From contig CAZUCE010000007.1 of assembly GCA_964619265.1 (NCBI GenBank), forward strand, positions 91,690 to 155,689: a DNA stretch of 64,000 bases, written 5' to 3'. Below the pieces are notes generated by a model. The model did no database searches, was not told the origin of the DNA, and saw only the letters and a program-made list of their open reading frames with translations. The DNA comes from CAZUCE01 sp964619265 (GTDB lineage: Bacteria; Planctomycetota; UBA1135; GCA-002686595). Below, piece by piece: positions 36,015 to 45,268 of this stretch. A program made the position numbers and the translations under genes. How positions within the stretch are numbered: position 1 is the stretch's first letter; each line of letters begins with the position of its first letter.

Positions 36015-36272
36015 CGGGGAGGGTCGAGTGATGCGGGAACGGTGGACACCGCATGCATCGGGCTACTGGAACTGGGCTCTTGAGCCCGATCGGATTCTCT
36101 TGGTGTGTCGAGCTCGCACGTCCGCTGCGGCCCGGCTGGCCCGGTCCGGCGAATAGCCCTCAAAAGCCGGCCAGAGGGCTCTTGAGGACCCTCTGCAACC
36201 CAAACGGCATGGATTCCGGGCCTGGCCCCGGGCAAGCCCACATTGGGTCGCCCCGCGGCAGCTCCTCCGGCG

Positions 36273-38357
36273 TCAGGCTTCCCAGGGAGCCGCGAACGGT
36301 TCGGGCTCCACGCCTGAGATCAAGCTGCTTTGTTCGTTCTCAAGGTCTTCCCCGACCTCCGCGATCAGGCGCCGCACCCGCTCCATCCGAGGAAGGTCGG
36401 TGAGGATGCGGACCGACCGAGCCTCGTCGCGCAGCAGCTCACAGTGCAGGGCCGCGACCCGCTGCTGGCTGGCATCTTGGCCGGCCGCGTGATGGCATAG
36501 GGCCAGCCGCGAAACCAGGTGCTCGATGCGCTTGCCGAGCCGCTGGAGGGGTAGCTGTGCGCGGGTGAGCTCCAGTTGGAACCAGAGGTTGACGCCCAAG
36601 TAGGTCCAGCGCAGAAAGCGCAGCTCGCGCTCGGATTCGCGGGCGTGGCCCCGCAGACCGCGCGGCAGGGAGTTGTACCGAGACAGCAGCGCGGTGGGGA
36701 TGAGCCGCAGCGGGAGTCGCACGGCCTGTCCGAGGGCCTCGCGGGCGATCCAGCCGGTCAACGACCAGAAGGACGGTGTGGTCAACAGCCGACCGGTTGC
36801 TTGGGCCGTCCGAATCGGGTGACGCAGAGCCGTGAGCGGTGTGATGCGCAGTATTTTCTTCGCTTGCCCCTCATTGATCGAGCGAATGACCCCAAGCATG
36901 CCGGCCATATAGCCGTCGGTGAACTCGGCCGTGAGGTCTTTGACCATGCCCATCAGGATCAGGTCGTCCTCACCCTCGACGATGCCGAAGACGTGCAGGT
37001 TGGCGCGCGCGTCGCTGACTCGGGTTCCGGTGTGGAAGCTGCGGCCGCCGAGCACGTGCTCGCAGGCGAGCTGGGATCGGATCGCCGTGCCAGAGGCCGC
37101 TGATTTCGTCAGGTCGCGCAGACCGGCCAAGTCGGTTCCTTCGGCATCCTGTTGGAGCGCTAGGTGCGAGAGAGCACGGGCTTGCAGTGCACCGCCCAGG
37201 ATTCTGCCCAGGCCCAGGCGCGGCAGCTCGTGGGAAATCACGCGCCCGCCGACGCCGTCGCGTTGGCGGGCGAAGTTGGTGGCGTCGGCCGCCAGCATCC
37301 GCTGGTAGCCGGCGGACATGGCAGCGAGCATGCAGCGTCCCATGCGCAGGCAATAAAACAGCACCTCGACGCCGTCCGCTTCGATGCGGTTGCCGCGGGG
37401 AATTGGAAAGTTCTCCAGCTCGAGTTGCGAGTTGTGGTTGGCCTGGAAGGCCGAAACTCCGGTCGAGCTGCAGCGAAAGCTAAAGTCGTGGTCCGGCCCA
37501 CGCTCAACGTCTTCTTCGGGCAATTCGACCAGGAATAGACCCACTTGCTTGCCGTCTCGGCCGATTCGCGCGACGAGCCCAACCAAGGCGCCGTGGGTCG
37601 CGTTCGTGATGTACATCTTGGCGCGCGGGCCGTCGGCATGCAGCCGCCAGCAGTCATGGGCTTCGTCGAGCTCCACATAAGCCGCGACCTTCTTCGCGTT
37701 GACGCCCACCCCAATTTCCGTCAAGCCGAAGGCCATCAAGCGGCCCTCGGAGAGCATCGGCAGGTAGGTGCTTTGTTGGTCGTCCGTGCCGTAGGCGAGC
37801 AGCGAGCCCGCACCGATGGTCAGTTCTCCAGAGATCTCTACCGCAAGCGCGCCCAGTCCGTTGGCAGCCAGCTCCTCTTCCAGAATCGCGAGCTGGCCGT
37901 AGCTGCCGCCCGCGCCATCGAAAGAAGCCGGGACGGTGAATCCGTAGGCTCGGTTTGTTGCGACCTGGCTGCGAAGCTCTTCGGAGAGTTTGGCGTCGGC
38001 CGTGAACGCTGTTCCGCTGGCCATGCAGCCGATCGCAGCATCGAGGATGGCTTGCCCAGCCGCTCCCGGATGGTCGCCGATGCGCGTGCCGCTGGCCAAT
38101 TCGGAGGGTTCTGGGGCGGGCCCGTAAATGAGCCGCTGGACGAGGCTCGAGCGTCCGGCTCCGAGCTTGGCGGCAGCCGCGAGAGCCACCTGGTCGAGGG
38201 CCGCGACATCGCGCGCTGAGGCGGCGTCTCCGGCTGCTTCGAGGGCTTGGGCAGCCGTGGAGGTCGGCTCCGACGGCTCGGTCGGCTTTTCGGCGGCGGT
38301 CGTTGTCATCGAAACGGAATGGGAGGTCGGTCCTGAACCACCCTTTCCTTCGTCCAT
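36273..38357 (-). CDS. Acyl-CoA dehydrogenase family protein with C-terminal extension
   Basis: The 694-residue flavoprotein has the acyl-CoA dehydrogenase order: a helical N-terminal domain (YGFTVPASFDGAGGSYGQLAILEEELA), a middle beta domain (MAFGLTEIGVGVNAKKVA, AKMYITNATHGALVGLVARI) and a helical domain with LGGRSFHTGTRVSDARANLH and FGIVEGEDDLILM (the IYEGTNEI-like segment). About 200 extra residues at the C-terminus, partly hydrophobic, follow, as in long FadE-like enzymes. It would oxidise an acyl-CoA to the enoyl-CoA with FAD. ATG 38309 is an alternative start. No other beta-oxidation genes are adjacent. Confidence 0.85.
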   Translation of the reverse strand: MDEGKGGSGPTSHSVSMTTTAAEKPTEPSEPTSTAAQALEAAGDAASARDVAALDQVALAAAAKLGAGRSSLVQRLIYGPAPEPSELASGTRIGDHPGAAGQAILDAAIGCMASGTAFTADAKLSEELRSQVATNRAYGFTVPASFDGAGGSYGQLAILEEELAANGLGALAVEISGELTIGAGSLLAYGTDDQQSTYLPMLSEGRLMAFGLTEIGVGVNAKKVAAYVELDEAHDCWRLHADGPRAKMYITNATHGALVGLVARIGRDGKQVGLFLVELPEEDVERGPDHDFSFRCSSTGVSAFQANHNSQLELENFPIPRGNRIEADGVEVLFYCLRMGRCMLAAMSAGYQRMLAADATNFARQRDGVGGRVISHELPRLGLGRILGGALQARALSHLALQQDAEGTDLAGLRDLTKSAASGTAIRSQLACEHVLGGRSFHTGTRVSDARANLHVFGIVEGEDDLILMGMVKDLTAEFTDGYMAGMLGVIRSINEGQAKKILRITPLTALRHPIRTAQATGRLLTTPSFWSLTGWIAREALGQAVRLPLRLIPTALLSRYNSLPRGLRGHARESERELRFLRWTYLGVNLWFQLELTRAQLPLQRLGKRIEHLVSRLALCHHAAGQDASQQRVAALHCELLRDEARSVRILTDLPRMERVRRLIAEVGEDLENEQSSLISGVEPEPFAAPWEA

Positions 38358-38587
38358 GAACCCATAGGTCTGTAGGGGCTGTCCGCCAGTTCCTCGGGCT
38401 CGGCAGGAGTTTCCGAGATCTTGGCCTTTGGCCCCGCAGCAAGGACCGCCGAGCGACCTACCGAAGCGGTGAACGCGCGGAATCAGCTACTCGCCCAGTG
38501 CACTCCCGCCTCCCGAGCATTGGGCAGCCCAGCAGTCAGAGGGGGGCCCGCTGACCTCGGCTCTGGCTCTCCAGAATAGGAAGGGCC

Positions 38588-39406
38588 CTACTGGAAGGAA
38601 AGACGAACCGTCATGGACTCGGTCGCCGTGGACTCCACGAAGTAGCTGGTGCAAGCTCCGGTGGAGGTGAGCGACTCTTCCTGCTCGTAGGTGATGAGCA
38701 AGCCGTACCGGGCCGGCGGCAGGGACACGGTGTGAGGGCCGCTGAACTGGTTGTGATTGACCTTGCCGAGGGAAACCCACGGAGCTCCGATGAGGAACAG
38801 CTCGATCTGCAAGGTACCCGACTGGGTTGTTCCAAAACTGCCGTTGCCGGTCTCGAGGGTGTAGGTCCAAGCGGCGGTCCGCGAGATCTCCTCGATGGTC
38901 ATGGAAACCGTGGCGGGCACTTCGAACGGCACGAAGAACGCCCCGGTGCTTGGTTTCTCTTCGGTGGTGACCGTCAGCGGCGCGGTTTGGCAGCAAGCGT
39001 CGGAGAGCGTGTGGCGATGTCGGGTCTGCCCGACCGACGAGAAGTCGATCTGCTTGGCATCTGCTTGGAGGCTGAAGCTCTGGGTTCCTTGCCCGGCACC
39101 GGATAGCGGCTCGTCCATATCCGCCGTCCAGGTCGAAAAGCATCCGGTGAAGATGTTGGCCTGATCCAGCCGGCTCGCGATCGGGGCCGTGAGGCTGTCG
39201 CTGAGGCTCAAAGAGTCCTCGGCGAAAGGGACCGCGAGAATCTCCAGGGCGTTTTGCTGGTTGACGAAGCTGGGGAGCGTCGAGTCGACCTCCGTCGAGA
39301 TGGCATAGCCGAACACCTCGCCTGCGGGGAAGCTGATTTGAGCCAGGGCAGGGCTGGGGGCCAAGCAAGCGGCGAAACCGAGCCAGGCGAGCAAGGAGCG
39401 AGTCAT
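38588..39406 (-). CDS. Secreted protein of unknown function
   Basis: The 272-residue protein has a clear signal peptide (LLAWLGFAACLAPSPALA|Q). The mature part is rich in Ser, Thr and short beta strands (SFSLQADAKQIDFSSVGQ; MTIEEISRTAAWTYTLETG) and has a few cysteines, suggesting a secreted beta-sandwich. No family is recognised. It lies alone on the minus strand between the acyl-CoA dehydrogenase and proS, with gaps of 158-230 bases on either side. Confidence 0.65.
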   Translation of the reverse strand: MTRSLLAWLGFAACLAPSPALAQISFPAGEVFGYAISTEVDSTLPSFVNQQNALEILAVPFAEDSLSLSDSLTAPIASRLDQANIFTGCFSTWTADMDEPLSGAGQGTQSFSLQADAKQIDFSSVGQTRHRHTLSDACCQTAPLTVTTEEKPSTGAFFVPFEVPATVSMTIEEISRTAAWTYTLETGNGSFGTTQSGTLQIELFLIGAPWVSLGKVNHNQFSGPHTVSLPPARYGLLITYEQEESLTSTGACTSYFVESTATESMTVRLSFQ

Positions 39407-39564
39407 GACGTGGAAGCAGCGAATTTCGGCCGTGGAGGGGAAGTCCTCGAGAGCCCGGGCGACTGAGGCTCTTTCAATCTACCCGAATCCCAGTTCGTGG
39501 GAGGCCGGTCCAGCCGAGCGCCGGAGGCACCCTGCACGAGACCGGTTCGGTGCTGTGCGACCGG

Positions 39565-41037
39565 CTAGTAATTCTTCGAAAACAGAACTCGCCGCTCGGA
39601 CGGTTGACCGGTCTTGATGCACTGGCCCGGCTCGGCGGACGGGCCGTCGCCCTCAAGGGGCAAGCAACGAATCGTGGCTTTCGTTTCGTTCTTGATAGCG
39701 AGTTCGGTCTCGGACGTTCCGTCCCAATGGGCGTAGACGAACTTCGATCCGGAGCCTTTGAACGCGGCCTTGAACTCGTCCCAGGAGTCGACGCTGACCG
39801 TGCGCTCGGCCAAGCGGGCCTCCGCCCGAGCTAGCAGGTCCTTTTGGATCTCGTCGAGGACCCGACCGATCGAAACGCCGATGTCTTCCATGGGCAGCGT
39901 TTCCTTCTTGGGCTTGCCGCGTTCGTCGACCTCGGTGACGCGACGCTTGATCATCACGGTCCCTGAATCGATGTCGCGCGGACCGATTTCGATGCGAACC
40001 GGAACGCCTTTGCGCTCCCACTCGTAGTACTTGGCACCGGGCTTCAGGCCTTCGCGATCATCGAGCTCCACGGCGAGCCCATCGGCGCGCAGTTCGGCCG
40101 CGATCTTCTGGGCAGCTTCGAGCACGCGAACGCGCTCTTCTTCTTTGCGATAAATCGGGACGACGGCCACGTGAATCGGCGCGAGGCGAGGGGGGAGGAC
40201 CAATCCGTCATCATCGGAGTGAGTCATGATCAGCGCTCCTACCAGGCGTGTCGAAACACCCCAGGACGTTTGCCATACGAAATCGCGTTCGCCCTTTTCG
40301 TTTTGGAAGGTCACATCGAAGGCGCGTCCAAAGTTCTGACCGAGGTCATGGCTGGTGCCAGCTTGCAACGCCTTGCCGTCCTGCATCACCGCTTCGATGG
40401 TGAAGGTCTCGACGGCGCCGGCGAAGCGCTCGTTGGCGGTCTTGATCCCGCGCACCACCGGCATGGCCATGACGTCGCGGCAGAAGTCGCGGTACACATC
40501 GAGCATGCGCTCAGTTTCCTCGCGCGCTTCGGTGGCCGTGGCGTGGGCCGTGTGGCCCTCTTGCCAGAAAAATTCGCTCGTGCGCAGGAACATCCGCGTG
40601 CGCAGTTCCCAACGCATGACGTTGGCCCACTGGTTGATCAACAGAGGCAAGTCGCGGTAGGAGTCGATCCACTTCGAAAAGAAGTGCCCGATGATCGTCT
40701 CCGAGGTGGGGCGGATGACATAGGGCTCTTCGAGTTCCTTGCCGCCGGCGTGGGTGACGATGGCGAGCTCGGGCGCGAAGCCCTCCACGTGCTCGGCTTC
40801 CTTTTCGATGAACGACTTGGGAATCAGCAGCGGGAAAGCAGCGTTCTTGTGTCCGGTCTCCTTGAAGCGGCGGTCGAGATCGGCCTGCATGGCCTCCCAA
40901 ATCGCCCAACCGTGCGGCCGCACGACCATGCAGCCTTTGACCACGCCCGCGACCTCGGCGAGCTCGGCTTGGGCGATGACGTCCTGGTACCACTGGGCGT
41001 AGTCCTTGTCGCGGGGGGTGATCGGGTGCTGGGCCAT
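39565..41037 (-). CDS. proS: Prolyl-tRNA synthetase (archaeal/eukaryote-like type)
   Basis: The 490-residue class II synthetase charges tRNA-Pro. It begins directly with the catalytic domain (DYAQWYQDVIAQAELAE) and has PYVIRPTSETII, motif 2 (RTRMFLRTSEFFWQEGHT), TSHDLGQNFGRAFDV and motif 3-like GVSTRLVGALIMTH. The anticodon-binding domain follows. There is no inserted editing domain of the bacterial type, and the length fits the shorter archaeal/eukaryote-like ProRS that several bacterial phyla use. It is transcribed alone. Its start faces the rhodanese gene divergently, with about 190 bases between. Confidence 0.95.
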   Translation of the reverse strand: MAQHPITPRDKDYAQWYQDVIAQAELAEVAGVVKGCMVVRPHGWAIWEAMQADLDRRFKETGHKNAAFPLLIPKSFIEKEAEHVEGFAPELAIVTHAGGKELEEPYVIRPTSETIIGHFFSKWIDSYRDLPLLINQWANVMRWELRTRMFLRTSEFFWQEGHTAHATATEAREETERMLDVYRDFCRDVMAMPVVRGIKTANERFAGAVETFTIEAVMQDGKALQAGTSHDLGQNFGRAFDVTFQNEKGERDFVWQTSWGVSTRLVGALIMTHSDDDGLVLPPRLAPIHVAVVPIYRKEEERVRVLEAAQKIAAELRADGLAVELDDREGLKPGAKYYEWERKGVPVRIEIGPRDIDSGTVMIKRRVTEVDERGKPKKETLPMEDIGVSIGRVLDEIQKDLLARAEARLAERTVSVDSWDEFKAAFKGSGSKFVYAHWDGTSETELAIKNETKATIRCLPLEGDGPSAEPGQCIKTGQPSERRVLFSKNY

Positions 41038-41226
41038 GGTGAGGAGCGGGCGAGTCGAGAGGGGAATCGGCGGGAAGGGCGCACTCCGAGAGGGGCGGAG
41101 ACCGATCTTCGGGGCCGGACAGCCTAGTTCCGGGTCCCCGAGCCGGCCCCGGGCTTTTCGAACCTCCAGTCCACGTTAGAATTTTGCCTACCGAGTCCCA
41201 AACCGCCTTCCCACCGATTCAGAGCC

Positions 41227-41796
41227 GTGACCAGCCAAGCCGAGAGCGTTCCCCAGATCACCGCCCAGATGACCATGGAGGAGATCCTCCAGCGCATCCC
41301 GTCGGCCCAGAGGGCCCTCTTCCAGCGCTACCACGTGGGGGGCTGTTCCTCGTGCGCCTTCGAGCCCACCGATTCGCTCGAGAAGGTCTGCAAGGACCAC
41401 AACCTCCTGGACGTGAACGAGGTGCTGACCCACCTCCAGCGCGCCGGCGAGGTGGACGCGAAAATGAGCCTCCAGCCGACCGAGGTCAAAGCCTGGCTCG
41501 ATGCGGGCGAGCCCTTCCAGTTCCTCGACGTGCGCGGCCCCCGCGAAATCGAGCAGGCGGCCCTTTCGCACACCACGCCGCTCGACTACTCGAAGAGCAA
41601 GCAGTACCTCGAGGAGCCCAAGGACTCCCGTTTCGTCTTCATCTGCAAGGACGGCGCACGGGCTCTTGACGTCGCCGCCTACTTCGCCGGGCACGGCTTC
41701 GAAGCCGCATATTCGGTCAAGGGCGGCCTGGACGCCTGGCGCGAGCAGGTGGATCCGAGCCTTCCCGAATTCGAGGCCGAACAGCCTCTCGGCTGA
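41227..41796 (+). CDS. DUF1858-rhodanese fusion protein
   Basis: The 189-residue protein joins a DUF1858-like domain (MTMEEILQRIPSAQRALF, with GGCSSCAFEPTDSLEKVC; about residues 15-72) to a rhodanese domain (about 75-175: FLDVRGPREIEQAAL, FICKDGARALDVAAYFAGHG). The catalytic cysteine is C140 in the ICKDGA loop, so sulfurtransferase or persulfide chemistry is possible. The CSSC in the first domain may bind a metal or form a disulfide. A GTG start at 41227 was used; ATG 41269 would remove the first 14 residues. No iron-sulfur or molybdenum-cofactor genes are adjacent. Confidence 0.8.
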   Translation: MTSQAESVPQITAQMTMEEILQRIPSAQRALFQRYHVGGCSSCAFEPTDSLEKVCKDHNLLDVNEVLTHLQRAGEVDAKMSLQPTEVKAWLDAGEPFQFLDVRGPREIEQAALSHTTPLDYSKSKQYLEEPKDSRFVFICKDGARALDVAAYFAGHGFEAAYSVKGGLDAWREQVDPSLPEFEAEQPLG

Positions 41797-41835
41797 CTTT
41801 CTCTGGACTTCACAGAGTTTGAACCACTCCGGGAC

Positions 41836-41863
41836 TTGCCAACTCGGCGATCCCTGCTAATTT
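41836..41863 (+). promoter_or_regulatory. Sigma70-like promoter before candidate RNA gene
   Basis: TTGCCA at 41836-41841 and TAATTT at 41858-41863 are separated by 16 bases, with TGC in front of the -10 box (extended -10). It would start transcription near 41870, at the first stem of the candidate RNA. Confidence 0.45.
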
Positions 41864-41869
41864 CACCCC

Positions 41870-42150
41870 GTCGGTCGCTTCCTCCCTTTTGCGACCGGCC
41901 GCTGGCTTTCTTTGAAAGGCCCGGTTCCCACGGGAACCGAAAGGTCCGCGTCTTGCTCGATCGAGCGACTCCCGCGGTCCCACCCTCCAGCCCCACGGGG
42001 CGATGGAGCGTTCGATGGTCTCCCTCCCCCAGATGACCGTCGAGCTGCTGCGCGCGAGGCGCCCCCCTCGCCCAGCACGTCGGCCCTCGGGCCGACGCTA
42101 AACAACCGCGCGGAGTCGTCCTCACCGAGTGAGGGCGGCTCCTTTTTTTT
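41870..42150 (+). ncRNA. Candidate structured non-coding RNA, about 280 nt
   Basis: The 281 bases between a promoter-like sequence and a strong terminator lack a convincing coding frame but contain a chain of stable hairpins. These are: a 9-bp stem at 41870-41878/41891-41899 with a C/T-rich loop containing CCTCCC; a 7-bp stem at 41922-41928/41933-41939; a 6-bp stem at 42054-42059/42066-42071; and an 8-bp stem at 42078-42085/42090-42097. The terminator at 42112-42150 ends the series. I looked for the conserved cores of RNase P RNA, tmRNA and SRP RNA and did not find them. 6S RNA cannot be ruled out by eye. A long structured 3' UTR of the rhodanese gene is the main alternative. Confidence 0.5.
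42112..42150 (+). terminator. Strong Rho-independent terminator
   Basis: A 14-bp stem (42112-42125 with 42129-42142, two G-U pairs) with a CGA loop is followed immediately by eight T (42143-42150). It is the only textbook intrinsic terminator seen in the window. It ends the candidate RNA and/or the rhodanese transcript. Confidence 0.88.
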
Positions 42151-42291
42151 GTGGCCTCTCGGAGCCTGGCGGCCGGCCGAGTCCTTGGCCCAGGCGAGAC
42201 TTCCGTGGGCCCCGGGGCTCTTTCAGCAAGTTTGAACCGAGATGGTTACCTTGAGTGTCCCCGCTCGTTTAGCTGCCTTGAGGAACAAAGC

Positions 42292-43401
42292 GTGCTCTTG
42301 CCCATTTCCATCCCCGTTCTGTGCCTCTCGCTCGCACCTTCGCAGGCTGCGGGCTCCGTCTTCGATCACGTTTCGGTCCCCTTGGGAGCCTTGCCGCTGC
42401 GCGTCTCGGTTGCTTCCCTCGACCCAGGCCAGGCCGAGGACGTCACGCTGCTTGTGGAAGTTCCGGGTGCCCATGAACTACGCACGTTCGGTTGGTTCCA
42501 GGGCTCGGTGCGATCCCAGGTCAAGACCGACCTGAAGGACTTCAACTTCTTTCCCGAGGTGCCGAATTTCGAGCTAGCCGACCTCAATGGAGACGGCTTC
42601 TTAGACATCGGCTTCTCCTCGATCTTGGATCCCTCTCAGTTCTTTCTCGGGAACGGAGACCTCTCCTTCGGCGGCGGTTCTTTCTTGCCCAGCGCAGGGG
42701 GCAACCAGTCCGACGTCGGCTTCGTGGACATCGATGGAGACGGCTTTCTGGACTCGGTGCTGCTCGTGGAAGATGGGGGGTGGTTCCTCGACTGCGGTCT
42801 GAACAATGGCGCGGGAACCCAATTCAATATGGGCAGTTGTTTCGCATTCGCCCCGGGGACGCATCTGTCTGGGGGCTGCTTGTTGTTCGCGGACGTGGAG
42901 GGGAACGGTCAGACCTCGACTTTTGTCACCGGCGGGACGGGATTGGCCCGAACCAATTGGCCGGGCGGCCCACCCACGGATGAGCTGATCCTCGGCGGAC
43001 TGTTTTCGGATGTTCTAAAGGCTGATCTGGATGGAGTGAACGGTCTTGATCTGGTCGTTTGCGAGCCGAGCCAGCATCGAATCCAGGTCCTGCTCAACGA
43101 TGGAACCGGTGCCTTTCCGGCCCCTCAGATCTACGCCGTTGGACGCGAGCCCGCAAACTTGACGGTGGGCGACCTGAACTCGGACGGGATTCTGGATTTG
43201 GCAATCGCAGACCGGGTCGGGAACCGCGCCTACGTTCTATGCGGCAACGGCGGCGGCCGATTCCTTCCCTGCGGCGATGTGCCGGTTGGCCAATCCCCGG
43301 TGGACATCGCGGCCGGGGACGTGGATGGAGATGGAGACTTGGACCTGGTCGCGGCCTGCGCCGGCGACGAGACGCTCTCCTTCTTGCTGAACTCGCTCTA
43401 G
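42292..43401 (+). CDS. Secreted FG-GAP/VCBS repeat protein
   Basis: The 369-residue protein has a short hydrophobic leader (LLPISIPVLCLSLAPSQAAG) and at least five FG-GAP/VCBS-type repeats with calcium-binding cores such as DLNGDGFLDIGF, DIDGDGFLDSVL, DLNSDGILDLAIAD and DVDGDGDLDLVAA. These form an integrin-like beta propeller, usually found in extracellular adhesion or polysaccharide-associated proteins. GTG 42292 was chosen because a Shine-Dalgarno-like GAGGAAC precedes it and the leader follows directly; the longer frame would read through the region after the terminator. Confidence 0.8.
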   Translation: MLLPISIPVLCLSLAPSQAAGSVFDHVSVPLGALPLRVSVASLDPGQAEDVTLLVEVPGAHELRTFGWFQGSVRSQVKTDLKDFNFFPEVPNFELADLNGDGFLDIGFSSILDPSQFFLGNGDLSFGGGSFLPSAGGNQSDVGFVDIDGDGFLDSVLLVEDGGWFLDCGLNNGAGTQFNMGSCFAFAPGTHLSGGCLLFADVEGNGQTSTFVTGGTGLARTNWPGGPPTDELILGGLFSDVLKADLDGVNGLDLVVCEPSQHRIQVLLNDGTGAFPAPQIYAVGREPANLTVGDLNSDGILDLAIADRVGNRAYVLCGNGGGRFLPCGDVPVGQSPVDIAAGDVDGDGDLDLVAACAGDETLSFLLNSL

Positions 43402-43429
43402 CGCCCGGCTCCTGGCTGGCGCCGGGTGC
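43401..43429. terminator. Hairpin between convergent genes
   Basis: A 9-bp stem (43401-43409 with 43421-43429, one G-T pair) lies exactly between the stop codons of the FG-GAP gene and the convergent pseudopilin gene. It is a candidate bidirectional terminator without a T run. Confidence 0.4.
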
Positions 43430-43909
43430 TCACTGAACCGGAGTCGCGATCTCGACGACTCCGGTGGGCATGAGATACACGTGGCGCGTGTCGTTGCCCA
43501 TGGACAGGTAGACCTCGCCACCGGAGTTGGGCAAGCCGTTTGGCTGGAACAGCAGCGGCTTGCCGGCCGAGGTGCGGAACAGGTCGAGCTCCACGCCTTC
43601 GAAAACGGCATCCCGCGAGTAATCCCGGATGAACTCGCGTCCGGTACGCGGATGGAGCAAGGCCCGGCCGGAGGAGTCGGTGACTTTGTAGCCGGTTTCG
43701 TCGAAGTGAATGTGCACCAACGACTCGTGGGCTGCGGCCAGTTGCCGGGCGATCGATAGATCTTCCCCGAGCAACTCAGCGGCGCGTTGAAGCGTGACGG
43801 TCGATTGCCCGAAGTACAACTGGATCGCGACAGCTGCGCTGGCAGCCATGAGAAGTAGCGTTAGAACCAGCTCGAGGATCGTGAACGCGCGCCGGGATTG
43901 CGGGGTCAT
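43430..43909 (-). CDS. Pseudopilin, GspH/FimT-like
   Basis: The 159-residue protein starts with a short basic leader and FTILELVLTLLLMAASAAVA, the N-terminal helix of prepilin-type proteins with Glu5. Residue -1 is Ala rather than Gly, a tolerated variation. The globular part has GEDLSIARQLAAAHESLVHI and a beta domain, as in the minor pseudopilin GspH or FimT. It stands away from the GspG-like gene at the left end of the window, so its partner system is not defined here. Confidence 0.7.
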   Translation of the reverse strand: MTPQSRRAFTILELVLTLLLMAASAAVAIQLYFGQSTVTLQRAAELLGEDLSIARQLAAAHESLVHIHFDETGYKVTDSSGRALLHPRTGREFIRDYSRDAVFEGVELDLFRTSAGKPLLFQPNGLPNSGGEVYLSMGNDTRHVYLMPTGVVEIATPVQ

Positions 43910-44051
43910 GGAGAGCTCTCAGTACCTTCGGGAAGCAGCGACCAGGCAAGGCCTACCCAGGAGGCATCGACCGGGGCGTTCGGGTGGCTGGAGAGCATCC
44001 CTCGGAAAGCTGGTACCCGCCGAAGACGGGCTGCGAGGCTCTCCACCATGA

Positions 44052-44089
44052 GCGAGGTCCCGCGCCGCCTGTGCGGCGCGGGACCTCGC
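44052..44089. terminator. Perfect 17-bp GC-rich hairpin
   Basis: The stem 44052-44068 with 44073-44089 has a CTGT loop and lies just downstream of the Spondin_N gene (minus strand). No T run follows in either direction. It is similar in form to the hairpins at 14262-14303 and 54232-54265. Confidence 0.5.
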
Positions 44090-44130
44090 GCGGGACGGTG
44101 ATCCGTCCGTTCAGGGGCTTGGCCAGGGGC

Positions 44131-45168
44131 CTACTGCCCGACGTTCAGCTCGACCGCCTGGGTCAGGCCGGTCAGCAGCGACACCGGATCGGCGAAGGCG
44201 CCTTGGGCAAACAGGTCGAGGCCAACGAGGCCGACGTTGTTCGGCACGGCGATCGGCACGTCGAGGGGCGAGCCGCTGAAGGTGCCGCCGGAGAGGACCA
44301 AGAACGGGTTGCCGATCAGCACGTCGCCCGTGCCGCCGGGGGTGCCGAGGCCGAAGCCCGGCAGCGGAATCGCCGGCGAGGAATTCAGCGAGAGCGCGAG
44401 GACCGAGACCGAGGGCGTCGGGAACGCTCCGATCGGATCGTTGAGGCGCAGCTCGAAGCTCGAGCCGATGACCGGCTCGCCGCTGCCGACCGTGAGGCTG
44501 CCCTCGGGGTTGGCGCCAAAGGCGAACGAGCCATGGCGACGTTCGAAGCGGAAGGTGCCGAGGGGCTCCGAGCCGAAGAACGAGCCGAGCAGCCCGATCG
44601 GCTCCTGGGGGTTCGTGTTCTGGTCCGGCGAAGTGAGGGCCGGGCCGCTGTCGGTACCCGAGTCGTAGGCGAACAGGTCGACGGTGAGCTCTTCGACCCA
44701 GCCGTCGGGGCCGAGCAGCGAGAGATCGTGGACGCCGATGAACCAGTCCGGGCTGGGCGCGATCATGGTGACCAGGCTGACCAGCGGATATTCGTCGGTG
44801 ACGGTGAAGCCGGCGCTAGCTTGACCCGGGGAGACCGCGACCGAGCCGCCCTGGATGACTTCCAGAGCGGTGCCGGCGGCGATGGCCGCCGTGATCTCGC
44901 TTTGCAGCGGCGTCGGGCTGCCCGTCTCGGCCATGACTTCGACACCGTTCGTGGCGAATTGGCCGGGGCCCCAGATGTCGAGCTCGTCGGTGTGGACACC
45001 GCCGACCAGGGGCGAAAAGTGGGCGGTGGAGACGAAGGCCCCGGGGTGGTTGGACTGGCTCCAGGTGGCCTCGAACACGACGTCGTAGGTCGCGGTGCTT
45101 TGAGCGAAGGAGGCGCCGGCCAGGGCAAAGGGACTCGCGAGGGCCAGGAGGGTGGGGGGGATGCGCAT
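44131..45168 (-). CDS. Secreted Spondin_N domain protein
   Basis: The 345-residue protein has a signal peptide (PPTLLALASPFALAGASFAQ) and a Spondin_N domain: YDVVFEATWSQSNHPGAFVS, HFSPLVGGVHTDELDIWGPG, VMAETG, IAPSPDWFIGVHDLSLLGPD and DAGTDSG-like YDSGTDSGPAL. These conserved motifs cover the whole domain (about residues 22-190). In animals the spondin domain is part of F-spondin; bacterial versions are secreted and uncharacterised. The C-terminal part (GSSFELRLND..., PNNVGLVGLDLFAQG) resembles the C-terminus of the adjacent nuclease-fold protein. ATG 45168 puts the leader at the N-terminus. Confidence 0.8.
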   Translation of the reverse strand: MRIPPTLLALASPFALAGASFAQSTATYDVVFEATWSQSNHPGAFVSTAHFSPLVGGVHTDELDIWGPGQFATNGVEVMAETGSPTPLQSEITAAIAAGTALEVIQGGSVAVSPGQASAGFTVTDEYPLVSLVTMIAPSPDWFIGVHDLSLLGPDGWVEELTVDLFAYDSGTDSGPALTSPDQNTNPQEPIGLLGSFFGSEPLGTFRFERRHGSFAFGANPEGSLTVGSGEPVIGSSFELRLNDPIGAFPTPSVSVLALSLNSSPAIPLPGFGLGTPGGTGDVLIGNPFLVLSGGTFSGSPLDVPIAVPNNVGLVGLDLFAQGAFADPVSLLTGLTQAVELNVGQ

Positions 45169-45268
45169 GATCGAAATCAGAGGTTGGGGTTTGAGTGCAA
45201 GAAGCCAGTACGGGGGGCGTTGCTCTTGGCGACGCGAAAGGTCCCTCATTTTTTTGACCTGGGAGGGG

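Noticed and set aside
41870..42150. RNase P RNA, tmRNA or SRP RNA
   Set aside because: The conserved core sequences of these RNAs are not found. The GAAAGGTCC at 41937 only superficially resembles the RNase P core.
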